From Methanomassiliicoccaceae archaeon UBA537 (lineage in GTDB: Archaea > Thermoplasmatota > Thermoplasmata > Methanomassiliicoccales > Methanomethylophilaceae), in contig DATC01000006.1 in assembly GCA_002504495.1 (NCBI GenBank), positions 24,458-52,161 of the forward strand: DNA of 27,704 nt, given 5' to 3'. Below, in pieces: positions 21,858 to 27,704 of this stretch. The position numbers and the translations under genes are program-made. The first letter of the stretch is position 1. Every line of letters begins with the position of its first letter. A model generated the notes under the pieces. It was not told the DNA's origin, made no database searches, and saw only the letters and a program-made list of their open reading frames with translations.

Positions 21858-22108
21858 TCGAGCTCGTCAGATCGAGATGGCAGATGCGCAATCTCCAGAA
21901 GGTCATTCTTGATGTTTCTGAAAAACTCGGCAGCGACTGCCTCTATGAACCTGGTCAGAAGCCTTCGGATGAATGGGCTCGCAAGATTGCCGATTATGCA
22001 TTCAATCAGGGGGCTTTGGATCTTCAGGACTGGGGAGTTGATGATGATACTTCCGTTAGGCTCTATATGGAGCATTTCGACGGATGCAATATGTCTTCGG
22101 AGGAATGA
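21806..22108 (+). CDS. Unknown small acidic protein of the accessory patch
   Basis: A 100-residue acidic protein, MGSEWEELEKLSKDELIIEL..., with a helical, possibly coiled-coil N-terminal half and an acidic end (DDDTSVRLYMEHFDGCN). ATG 21806 is preceded by GGAGGTGA (21790-21797), a perfect Shine-Dalgarno sequence, and by a TATA-like CGTTTATCATC (21749-21759) at a distance suggesting a short leader. A 128-residue form from ATG 21722, itself behind AAGGAGG, is also possible. Codons ending in T are far more common than in the chromosomal genes. No family is recognised. It is followed with a 3-nt gap by the next gene. Confidence 0.65.
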   Translation: MGSEWEELEKLSKDELIIELVRSRWQMRNLQKVILDVSEKLGSDCLYEPGQKPSDEWARKIADYAFNQGALDLQDWGVDDDTSVRLYMEHFDGCNMSSEE

Positions 22109-22111
22109 GTC

Positions 22112-22540
22112 ATGTTTCGTCGGTTTCTTGCACATAAGATTACTGTCGAAGCCGATGACATTGACAACGTTTCGAAGAAATATCATGAAACTAAGGTCCA
22201 TAATGCATCTTCATATGTTGCCGATGGCGATGTCAGGATCACCATCGAGCAACAGTACATCAATACGAAGGAGAACATTGATCGTCCTGATGTAAAAACA
22301 GTACATACTGGCGATCGTGCCATCTTTTCTGCTCGTAAGAAGCACTATATCGTACCTTCAGAAAAGGATCATAATCGGAAGAAGGGAGCTTTTTCCGGAA
22401 ATGTTCATGTCAATCTCGAATCAAAGGATTCTGATTATAAGAAGAAGCGTGTTGATTCGAAGGATGAATCTTCGAAGAAGAAAGGAGGCCGTCGTTTATG
22501 GGCCGCTATCCTTTCCGCGCTGCTGTCAACCGCTTCATGA
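22112..22540 (+). CDS. Unknown Lys-rich protein of the accessory patch
   Basis: A 142-residue protein beginning MFRRFLAHKITVEADDIDNV, with a middle rich in Lys, Asp and Ser (KKKRVDSKDESSKKKGGRR) and a short hydrophobic C-terminus (LWAAILSALLSTAS) that could be a tail anchor. GGAGG sits 8 nt before the ATG. It overlaps the start of the recombinase gene by 43 bp in another frame, so the three genes from 21806 form one operon. Codon use is T-rich at third positions, unlike the chromosome. Function unknown; a plasmid or virus origin is inference from its neighbours. Confidence 0.65.
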   Translation: MFRRFLAHKITVEADDIDNVSKKYHETKVHNASSYVADGDVRITIEQQYINTKENIDRPDVKTVHTGDRAIFSARKKHYIVPSEKDHNRKKGAFSGNVHVNLESKDSDYKKKRVDSKDESSKKKGGRRLWAAILSALLSTAS

Positions 22541-23514
22541 AGGAGTACGACGGCGTATACGCCGCTTCTACCTATAAGGAGCTCGATCGCCGCTTCCGGA
22601 GGATCGGGCGCATCCTCGAAGAACTCCGCGTTTCCGAGAAGATCCTGTCCTGCGATCCTTCGAAGCTCTCTCCGGAGGATGTCAAGACCTTCGCCGTTCA
22701 ACTCAAGAAGTCGGGTATGACTCCGGGGGCTTTGCAGCATGATGTAGGTACCCTCGGGAATCTCTGTCTGTTCTGCGGCAACGACTGCGTCCGTCTCGCC
22801 CGTGCGAGGTATCCTGCGGCGTTCCCGATGTACCGGAAATCGCGCGGTCCCGTCCTCGAAGAGGACGAGTTCGCGGCGATCATCCGTTATGCCGGCACCT
22901 GCACCGGTTCGGATCTGCGCGATGCCGCCTCCGTCTGCCTCGCCCTCGGCACCGGCGCCCGCCCCTGCGAGATCCGCGAGGCCCGCGTCTCCGATCTCGA
23001 TCTTACCAACGGGACGTTCTACATCCGCCGCCCGAAGGGAGGGGATTCCTACGGGTCCAGGAGGACTGTTCCCGTCCGTCCGGAGGTCCGCGGCATCCTT
23101 TCGCTCTATATCCGGAACGAAGGTCTCTGTCCGGATGATCTGATCTTCGGGATCGAAGGGTCCGTCGTATCCTCCAACTCTCTCGGAATCTGGCGCTCCA
23201 AGGTCTGCGAGGGCTGCGGAGTCCAGTTCGATTTCCGGAAGCTCCGGAGGACCTACGGACAGTATCTTCTCGACGAGGGCTGGTCCCTTTCGGATGTGAG
23301 CGTCTTGCTCGGCCATACGAACGTCATGACGACCAACACGTTCTACGCCGGAGCGAGGCCTTCGAGAGTCGTTCAAAACGTGCTCTCCGGTTGGGAATCG
23401 AACGGACGGAACGACAAGAAGGATGATGAAGAAAAATCGTCGATAGCTGACGCTGGGAATGTGGTGCAAGGGAAGGGATTTGAACCCTCGAACTCCTACG
23501 AGAATAGGCCCTGA
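22498..23514 (+). CDS. Tyrosine recombinase (integrase) overlapping tRNA-Leu
   Basis: A 338-residue XerD/phage-type integrase for site-specific strand exchange. The N-terminal core-binding domain covers about residues 15-105. The catalytic domain has Arg155 (GARPCEIREA), Lys180 (IRRPKGGDSYG), box II RKLRRTYG (Arg250; the usual His of HxxR is replaced by Arg247), His273 (LLGHTNV) and the nucleophile Tyr283 (TTNTFYAG). ATG 22498 has AAAGGAGG 9 nt upstream. The last 17 residues (from about 322, QGKGFEPSNSYENRP) are simply the antisense of the tRNA-Leu 3' half. The gene therefore ends inside the attachment site and is intact in the integrated state. Overlap with the upstream gene suggests co-expression. 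Confidence 0.93.
   Translation: MGRYPFRAAVNRFMKEYDGVYAASTYKELDRRFRRIGRILEELRVSEKILSCDPSKLSPEDVKTFAVQLKKSGMTPGALQHDVGTLGNLCLFCGNDCVRLARARYPAAFPMYRKSRGPVLEEDEFAAIIRYAGTCTGSDLRDAASVCLALGTGARPCEIREARVSDLDLTNGTFYIRRPKGGDSYGSRRTVPVRPEVRGILSLYIRNEGLCPDDLIFGIEGSVVSSNSLGIWRSKVCEGCGVQFDFRKLRRTYGQYLLDEGWSLSDVSVLLGHTNVMTTNTFYAGARPSRVVQNVLSGWESNGRNDKKDDEEKSSIADAGNVVQGKGFEPSNSYENRP
23462..23514. other. Probable integrase attachment site within tRNA-Leu
   Basis: These 53 bp are shared by the integrase 3' end and the tRNA-Leu variable arm, T arm, acceptor and CCA. Integrases of this kind recombine within the 3' part of tRNA genes and restore it. The exact crossover cannot be defined without the second att copy, which I did not find. 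Confidence 0.5.
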
Positions 23515-23549
23515 ACCTATCTCCTTTGGCCAGGCTCGGATACCCTTGC
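23465..23549 (-). tRNA. tRNA-Leu (CAG), CCA end encoded
   Basis: An 85-nt class II tRNA on the minus strand. The acceptor is GCAAGGG paired with CCCTTGC, the anticodon stem is ATAGG/CCTAT around TTCAGGG (anticodon CAG), there is a long variable arm (TCTCGTAGGAGT), and the T stem is GAGGG/CCCTT with loop TTCAAAT. The discriminator is A, the Leu identity base. It is followed directly by CCA at 23464-23462, unlike tRNA-Asp and tRNA-Gly here. The TATA region is CGATTTATTAAATATC on the minus strand (about 23585-23600). Confidence 0.95.
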
Positions 23550-23648
23550 ACAGAGAAGAGCCTGAATCCGCCGATTCAATACTGATATTTAATAAATCGT
23601 ATCGATGGCCCCGTCCTCCGCAAGTCGAAAAGGACGGGGACAATCGCA

Positions 23649-23867
23649 TCATTCATTCATGATCTTCATCCAGCCGCCGGATTCGTAGACTGCCAGCTTC
23701 CTCCTGGCGAGGATCCCCTCGAACTCGTCCCAGGTGATGACGTCGAGCCGGGTGTTGCTCCCCTTGGTGAACTGGACGCCATCCGTCCCCTTGACCTTGC
23801 CGGGCTTCAGCCCCTTGATCTTGGCAATCTCCTTGGCCTTCTCCAGATTAATCTTCTCCATGACCAT
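23649..23867 (-). CDS. Small conserved-looking protein, 72 residues
   Basis: MVMEKINLEKAKEIAKIKGL leads into KPGKVKGTDGVQFTKGSNTR, then ITWDEFEGILARRKLAVYES. A basic first helix is followed by short strands and a second helix. No known domain is recognised. GGAGGGG lies about 11 nt before ATG 23867, and an AT-rich block (23901-23920) upstream is shared with the divergent phosphohexomutase-like gene. The WDEFEGILARRKLAVYE segment resembles the tail of small archaeal DNA-binding or adaptor proteins, but that is only an impression. Confidence 0.7.
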   Translation of the reverse strand: MVMEKINLEKAKEIAKIKGLKPGKVKGTDGVQFTKGSNTRLDVITWDEFEGILARRKLAVYESGGWMKIMNE

Positions 23868-23935
23868 TGTGTCATCCCCTCCTGGTCTTGCCTTTCCAGC
23901 GATTTAAGATTATTTAAAAATTCGGCGAGCTGGCG

Positions 23936-25444
23936 ATGTGGTCTGGCATATCCGCCCCATTCGGAGCCTATCGGAAACCGATAAACCATATGAACGACTG
24001 CGTCGTTGGACAGGCCATGACCCGCATCGGGAGAATGGTGCTGAAGTCGTCGGCGACCGACGACACCAAGCCCGAGGACGGCATAATCCTCGGAAAATCG
24101 CTGGCCATGGACCACCGGAAGGTGATCGTGGCGAGGGACGCCGCCCACAGCAGCGCCATGATGGCCTGCGCCGTGACCGCAGGACTGCTCTTCCAGGGTG
24201 CGGACGTGGTGGACATGGGCATCCTCAGCGCTCCGGCCGCCGCCATGTGCGCATCCTACGGCGACTGCGCTGTGTATATCGCCGGGCGGCAGAACATGAT
24301 AAGCGGGTACTATCTGATGAACCGCGACGGCAGCCTGTTCACCGATCAGCAGGTCCGGCATCTCGACATCTACTTCCAGAGCCCCCCGGTGCCACCCGAC
24401 CATACGGGCCTGGGGAGATACACCGTCCGCAACGGGGTGACGGAGGAGTACAACCAGAGGATCGTGGACCTGCTGCGCGGAGACATCCGCTGCCCTATCA
24501 TCGCCGACTGCGTCTGCGGCACCGCCTCGGAATCGCTGCCGCAGATCCTCAACCGCCTCGGAGCCGACGTGATGACCGTGGATGCCCAGCGCGATCCGGG
24601 GTTCACCGGACCGTCCGACGGGAAGGACTCCATAGGCAGATTGGAGGAGATGGTGGCGAACAGCCCCGGAAGCATAGGGATCCGCGTCAACGGCATAGGC
24701 ACGCTCGCAGAAATCGTGGACGAGAAGGGCTCCCTGCTCCCGATGGAGAAGGTCTTCGCGCTCATCGTCCTGTACATGAGGCCGAAGAGCATCGCGGTGA
24801 CCGTCTCATCGCCTTCGCTGATAGAGGAGGTGTTCCTCCACGGATGCGATACGGACGTCGAGACCCCGTTCCCGGAACGTCCCGAGAAGGACAGGAGCAT
24901 CGTGCTCACGGACGACAGCGCCGCGGCCGTATGCGAGGCCGTGGTGGACGGCGCCGACCTGGGCTACTACCACGGAAGCATCGTGTTCGGAGGAGGAGCC
25001 GCGTTCGGAGACGGCATCCGCGCCGCGGCGGTCATAGGGCAGATGGCGGGCGACAACAGCCTCCATGCGGTATCGGAATGCCTGCCGACCTACCTCAGAG
25101 AGGAGAAGGCGCGGTCCTGCGACATGGACGCGGAGACGTTCAGGCGCGCGTTCGAGAAGGCCTCCGCGGACCTGAAGGACAGGATCACCAAGCACGGGAA
25201 CGTCTTCAGGGCCACCTTCGACAGCGGATGGTTCATCGTCAAGCACCGCGCCCGCCTGGAAGGCGGATTCGAGATAGACACGGCCGCCGAATCGGACGAC
25301 CGCGCCTACCTGGCGTGTCTGACGGAGATGGCGGACTCCCTCGTAGATGCCGTCGTCGGCGGCAGACGACGGGGAGGTCCACCGGCTCTCCGAAGGAGTC
25401 GTAGGCCCTCCAGCTGGTCCTGTCGTAGGGCTGGCATGTTATGA
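23936..25444 (+). CDS. Phosphohexomutase-family protein lacking catalytic motifs (pseudoenzyme)
   Basis: A 502-residue protein with the four-domain fold of phosphoglucomutase/phosphomannomutase/GlmM. Family landmarks include VIVARDAAHSS (residues 64-73), GLLFQGADVVDMGILSAPA and IIADCVCGTASESLPQILNRLGADV. The catalytic elements are all replaced. The TASHNP serine loop reads YIAGRQNM (114-121), the metal loop DGDxDR reads VNGIGTLA (251-258), the GGExSGH sugar loop region reads GGGAAFGDG (352-360), and the phosphate loop RxSGTEP reads KHRARLE (436-442). It probably binds a ligand or partner without mutase activity. The family-like part ends near residue 475; the Arg-rich last 27 residues are antisense to the JAMM gene. 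ATG 23936 follows a TATA-like block at 23903-23920. Confidence 0.82.
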   Translation: MWSGISAPFGAYRKPINHMNDCVVGQAMTRIGRMVLKSSATDDTKPEDGIILGKSLAMDHRKVIVARDAAHSSAMMACAVTAGLLFQGADVVDMGILSAPAAAMCASYGDCAVYIAGRQNMISGYYLMNRDGSLFTDQQVRHLDIYFQSPPVPPDHTGLGRYTVRNGVTEEYNQRIVDLLRGDIRCPIIADCVCGTASESLPQILNRLGADVMTVDAQRDPGFTGPSDGKDSIGRLEEMVANSPGSIGIRVNGIGTLAEIVDEKGSLLPMEKVFALIVLYMRPKSIAVTVSSPSLIEEVFLHGCDTDVETPFPERPEKDRSIVLTDDSAAAVCEAVVDGADLGYYHGSIVFGGGAAFGDGIRAAAVIGQMAGDNSLHAVSECLPTYLREEKARSCDMDAETFRRAFEKASADLKDRITKHGNVFRATFDSGWFIVKHRARLEGGFEIDTAAESDDRAYLACLTEMADSLVDAVVGGRRRGGPPALRRSRRPSSWSCRRAGML

Positions 25445-25742
25445 AATGGATGCCCCCGGTGTTCCTGAAGAAGTCCTTGTCCTCGTCCGAAGGCTCGTTG
25501 GAGTATCCCGGATGGGAATGCGCCGAGCCCGCGAGGGAGTAGTCTATCGGCGCCATCCACTGGTTCAGGAAGCTGTGGGAGTCGCCGTAGACCGTGCCGG
25601 GAAGAAGGACCATCTCGGAAACTATGCCATCTATCTCGCGGGTCATGCAGAGGAACTCGTCCGGATAGGTGGACCGTGCGGATTCGTTGAACGCGTCGAT
25701 GAAGTCGATATCGACCCCGCGTATCCTGTCGGTTCCGGTCAT
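25239..25742 (-). CDS. JAMM/MPN-domain metalloprotease-like protein
   Basis: A protein of the JAB1/MPN+ superfamily. Prokaryotic members cleave ubiquitin-like proteins such as SAMPs, or act in sulfur-carrier processing. The zinc motif is complete: Glu43 in VSEMVLLPG and AHSHPGYSNEPSDED at residues 75-89, matching HxHPx(5)PSxxD. The domain spans about residues 15-126 and ends at GEPVDLPVV, near position 25364. The frame then continues for 41 Arg/Pro-rich residues antisense to the phosphohexomutase-like gene, to TGA 25239. ATG 25742 overlaps the NAD kinase stop as ATGA, so it is the second gene of that operon. No ubiquitin-like partner lies in the window. Confidence 0.85.
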   Translation of the reverse strand: MTGTDRIRGVDIDFIDAFNESARSTYPDEFLCMTREIDGIVSEMVLLPGTVYGDSHSFLNQWMAPIDYSLAGSAHSHPGYSNEPSDEDKDFFRNTGGIHFITCQPYDRTSWRAYDSFGEPVDLPVVCRRRRHLRGSPPSPSDTPGRRGRPIRRPCLSRIRLPGGRGA

Positions 25743-27352
25743 AGGGAGTTCACCAGCTTCTCCCTGACCAGGGAGTAGAAGTCCCTTCCGAAGCGAACGA
25801 AGCGCGCCTTCCTCTCGGACTGCATGAGCTCCACCCTGGAGCCTCCTTCCATGTAGACCTCCTCCTGGCCGTCCAGGACTATGAGGCATCCCTTGTCGAG
25901 GACGCTCTCCACGGTGACCTTGGCCGTCGACGGCACCACGAACGGACGGGAGCTGAACTTGTACGCCGCCATCGGGACGACCATGAGCGCATTGACCTGC
26001 GGATCCATATAGGGGGCTCCGAGGGACATGGCGTAGCATGTGGAGCCGGTCGGAGTCGAGACTATGATCCCGTCGGATCTGAGCTCGCAAGCCAGCACGT
26101 CGTCCACATAGATCCTGAAATGGCGTATCTTGGCCACGGTGTCGGTATGGATGACCACCTCGTTCACCGAGTCCTTCAGGTACTCCCCGTTGTAGAAGCA
26201 GGCTATCTTCATCCTGGTCTCGACGGCGTAGTTCCCCGAGAGGAGCCTCTCCAGGCCGCTCTCCAGCTGGTCGGATTCTATCTCCGCCAGGAATCCCACT
26301 GTGCCGCAGTTGATCCCGAATATCACGGCGTCGGTGGCCTGGAGGGCCCTGAGGATCGTCCCGTCTCCGCCGACGACGATCACGGTGTCGGCGTTCATCC
26401 TGGCGAGCGGGACTCCCGGAACGCCTATCGCCTCCGCGATCTCCGAATCCACGCAGAAATCGGCGCCCGCGTTCCTGAGGAACTCCACCACGCGCGCCGT
26501 GGGCCCGACCACATTGGGGATGTGGGCGTTCGCATAGACCCCGTACCTGTGGTGGGTGTCCTTTATCCCGTGCCTCATGACCACATCGAAGACCTCCTTC
26601 TCGCCTACGGCGAAGAAGTTGGACCTGTGCTCGAGATCGAACGGCATGTCGAGGACGTTGCCGTCCAGATCGTAGACCTCCCCTCCGGCCTCCCTGAGTA
26701 TCACGACGCTTGCGGCGATGTCGACGACACGGGCGGAGCGGGTGTATCTCTCGGCCTTCATGAAGTAGCCGTCCGCCTCGCCCTCGGCGACGATCTCCAT
26801 CTCGAGGGAGGAGCATCCGAGGGAACGGCAGGAACGGACCCTCTTCACCAGGGAGAAGGCGTCGGGATGGGCCCCGTTCCCTGCGTAGATCATCATAAAG
26901 AGATCGTCCATGTCGGCCTTCCTGACATGGATGGGGGCGCCGTTCTTGAACGCCCCCTTCCCCTTCTCAGCCCAGATCGAGTCCCCTGTAGCCAGATTGC
27001 GCAGGTATCCGAGACGGATGTTCGAAAGGGCGTCCTTGCCGACCGCCAAGGACACGGTGTAGTACGGAAGGCCGGCGATAGCGTTGGATGTCCCGTCTAT
27101 GGGATCCATGACCAGAACCTCCTCCCCGCCGTTGTCCACATAGCCGATCTCCTCGCTGAGGACGTCGAGGGGGAGCCTGTTCCTCTCGATGTGCATCAGG
27201 GCCGCGTTCTCGGCGACCTTGTCGACAGCCGAGGAGCACGTCCCGTCCGCCCCCATGCAGACCTTCTTCCCCCTGGCCTCCGAGGAAGGTATCTTCTCCA
27301 CGGCCTCCTGGACGGCATCGGCGATGGCCTCCAGGTCCTTCATCGTAATCAT
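25739..27352 (-). CDS. Inositol monophosphatase-like (NADP phosphatase) / NAD kinase fusion
   Basis: A 537-residue two-domain enzyme. Residues 1 to about 262 are an IMPase/FBPase-type phosphatase with SEEIG (about 66-70), DPIDGTSN (83-90) and RVVDIAAS with Asp211, the metal ligands of the family. Residues from about 269 are an NAD kinase: GGDGT (328-332), GINCGTVGFLAEI, SVNEVVIH and TPTGSTCYAMS. The same fusion is known in Methanocaldococcus jannaschii MJ0917, which has both NAD kinase and NADP phosphatase activity, so this protein likely sets the NAD/NADP balance. ATG 27352 lies about 26 nt after a TATA box. Codons are very rich in G and C at third positions. Confidence 0.94.
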   Translation of the reverse strand: MITMKDLEAIADAVQEAVEKIPSSEARGKKVCMGADGTCSSAVDKVAENAALMHIERNRLPLDVLSEEIGYVDNGGEEVLVMDPIDGTSNAIAGLPYYTVSLAVGKDALSNIRLGYLRNLATGDSIWAEKGKGAFKNGAPIHVRKADMDDLFMMIYAGNGAHPDAFSLVKRVRSCRSLGCSSLEMEIVAEGEADGYFMKAERYTRSARVVDIAASVVILREAGGEVYDLDGNVLDMPFDLEHRSNFFAVGEKEVFDVVMRHGIKDTHHRYGVYANAHIPNVVGPTARVVEFLRNAGADFCVDSEIAEAIGVPGVPLARMNADTVIVVGGDGTILRALQATDAVIFGINCGTVGFLAEIESDQLESGLERLLSGNYAVETRMKIACFYNGEYLKDSVNEVVIHTDTVAKIRHFRIYVDDVLACELRSDGIIVSTPTGSTCYAMSLGAPYMDPQVNALMVVPMAAYKFSSRPFVVPSTAKVTVESVLDKGCLIVLDGQEEVYMEGGSRVELMQSERKARFVRFGRDFYSLVREKLVNSL

Positions 27353-27374
27353 GGGGGTGTCAAGGCACTATCCC

Positions 27375-27380
27375 TTAATA
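27375..27380 (-). promoter_or_regulatory. TATA box of the NAD kinase-JAMM operon
   Basis: On the minus strand TATTAA (in GTATTAAGGG) is centred about 26 nt before ATG 27352, pointing to a leaderless mRNA. Confidence 0.55.
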
Positions 27381-27528
27381 CGCACTTCCCGCACCCTTGC
27401 CATTTTCTGAACCGATCTGTTCGAGCCCGTCGGCATCGACGGAGGCTGGAAGGAGCCTCGGGCAGGAGTGGCAGGGCGTCTTGCTACGGAGAGTGGCTCT
27501 GGAAGACACCCGATTGCACGGTTCAGAT

Positions 27529-27704
27529 TCACCCGAGACTTATCCTCTCGTGCTTCACGAATGGGACCTTTTCCCAGAAGGAGATCGAGTACAGCAGGAC
27601 CGTGCCCTTCATGTGCATGTAGTACTCCCTTTCGTGGATCTGCGCCAGTCCGGTGGCGGCATCCTTCTCGAGGTCGGCTTCTTTGTCGGACTTCTTGAGC
27701 TCGA
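27529..27704 (-). CDS. C-terminal end of a PD-(D/E)XK nuclease-like protein of the AAA-ATPase-like/DUF1703 type (partial)
   Basis: Only the last 57 residues are in the window; the 5' part lies beyond 27704. The segment ELKKSDKEADLEKDAATGLA continues with QIHEREYYMHM and a final strand (VLLYSISFWEKVPFVKHERI). This is the ending seen in DUF1703 C-terminal nuclease-like domains attached to AAA-ATPase-like modules, where ExK is the catalytic strand, a helix with AlxQI follows, and a GxSFxgK-like strand closes the fold. Such genes are mobile-associated and often present in many copies in archaea and anaerobic bacteria. The assignment rests on a short piece. The TGA is at 27529-27531, and 176 bp without a gene separate it from the NAD kinase start. 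Confidence 0.65.
   Translation of the reverse strand, partial: ELKKSDKEADLEKDAATGLAQIHEREYYMHMKGTVLLYSISFWEKVPFVKHERISLG

Larger units (their letters stand above)
21459..23514 (+). mobile_element. Probable small or decayed integrated element at tRNA-Leu
   Basis: A tyrosine recombinase and two unrecognised genes with foreign codon use and strong Shine-Dalgarno sites abut the 3' end of tRNA-Leu. The right boundary is the tRNA. The left boundary is not visible: I found no second copy of the tRNA 3' end between 20260 and 22500. The fragments at 20921-21460 may also belong to it. Confidence 0.55.

Noticed and set aside
20260..22500. Second copy of the tRNA-Leu 3' end as left attachment site
   Set aside because: I looked for GCAAGGG and TTTGAACCC-like strings on both strands and found no run longer than about seven bases in a suitable place.
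23938..25404. 488-codon open frame overlapping the phosphohexomutase-like gene on the same strand
   Set aside because: Extremely Arg/Gly/Pro-rich with no domain features. It is a by-product of GC-ending codons in the real frame, which has clear family homology.
26120..27622. 500-codon open frame antisense to the NAD kinase fusion
   Set aside because: The opposite strand encodes a well-conserved two-domain enzyme; this frame has no recognisable motif and runs past the promoter.
1..27704. CRISPR arrays, insertion sequences or long tandem repeats
   Set aside because: No regularly spaced repeats, transposase motifs or terminal inverted repeats were seen.

Overview
The window looks like chromosome of a methanogenic or related archaeon of the Thermoplasmatota, most likely Methanomassiliicoccales. 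The reasons are the large subunit of the archaeal D-family DNA polymerase, an archaeal S13-S4-S11-Rpo3 operon, NOG1, a NAD kinase fused to an inositol-monophosphatase-like domain, TATA boxes placed about 26 nt before start codons (leaderless mRNAs), a NifH-like reductase fragment of the type methanogens use for coenzyme F430, and an almost complete avoidance of TAG stops (27 of 30 readable stops are TGA). The order-level placement is inference.

Layout. 1-3 kb: 5' end of a NifH-like ATPase (minus), a Cys-containing unknown protein, an FMN-reductase-like flavoprotein, two small four-helix membrane proteins, a VOC/glyoxalase-fold protein and tRNA-Asp. 3.3-6 kb: a winged-helix regulator with an upstream palindrome, a bacterial-type pyruvoyl aspartate decarboxylase (PanD), an RNase HI that seems to start with CTG, HisRS, and tRNA-Gly. 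6-8.6 kb: a DEAD-box RNA helicase with a structured leader, an orphan Phd/YefM antitoxin and a small basic peptide, with hairpins shaped like bacterial terminators after each. 8.6-17.8 kb: a 1300-residue membrane-anchored surface protein with a lamin-tail-like domain, NOG1, PolD large subunit, and a zinc-ribbon protein convergent with it. 17.9-20.4 kb: Rpo3, S11, S4, S13 transcribed leftward from one promoter through a leader with three hairpins. 20.4-23.55 kb: an accessory patch with hairpin-rich non-coding DNA, gene fragments, three unrecognised small genes with unusually strong Shine-Dalgarno sites, and a tyrosine recombinase whose 3' end runs into the 3' end of tRNA-Leu(CAG). 23.6-27.7 kb: GC-rich chromosomal genes: a small conserved protein, a phosphohexomutase homologue lacking all four catalytic signatures, a JAMM/MPN protein, the IMPase-NAD kinase fusion, and the C-terminus of a PD-(D/E)XK-type protein.

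The most unusual structural feature is that all six convergent junctions overlap. In four of them one or both partners run on through the opposite gene (from about 190 to 666 bp), as if intergenic DNA holding the stop codons had been lost. Other points to follow up are the degenerate phosphohexomutase, the wHTH-palindrome-panD unit, the CTGA start/stop overlap of RNase HI, the helicase leader hairpins, and the tRNA-Leu whose CCA end is encoded while the other two tRNAs lack it. No CRISPR array, intein or insertion sequence was seen.
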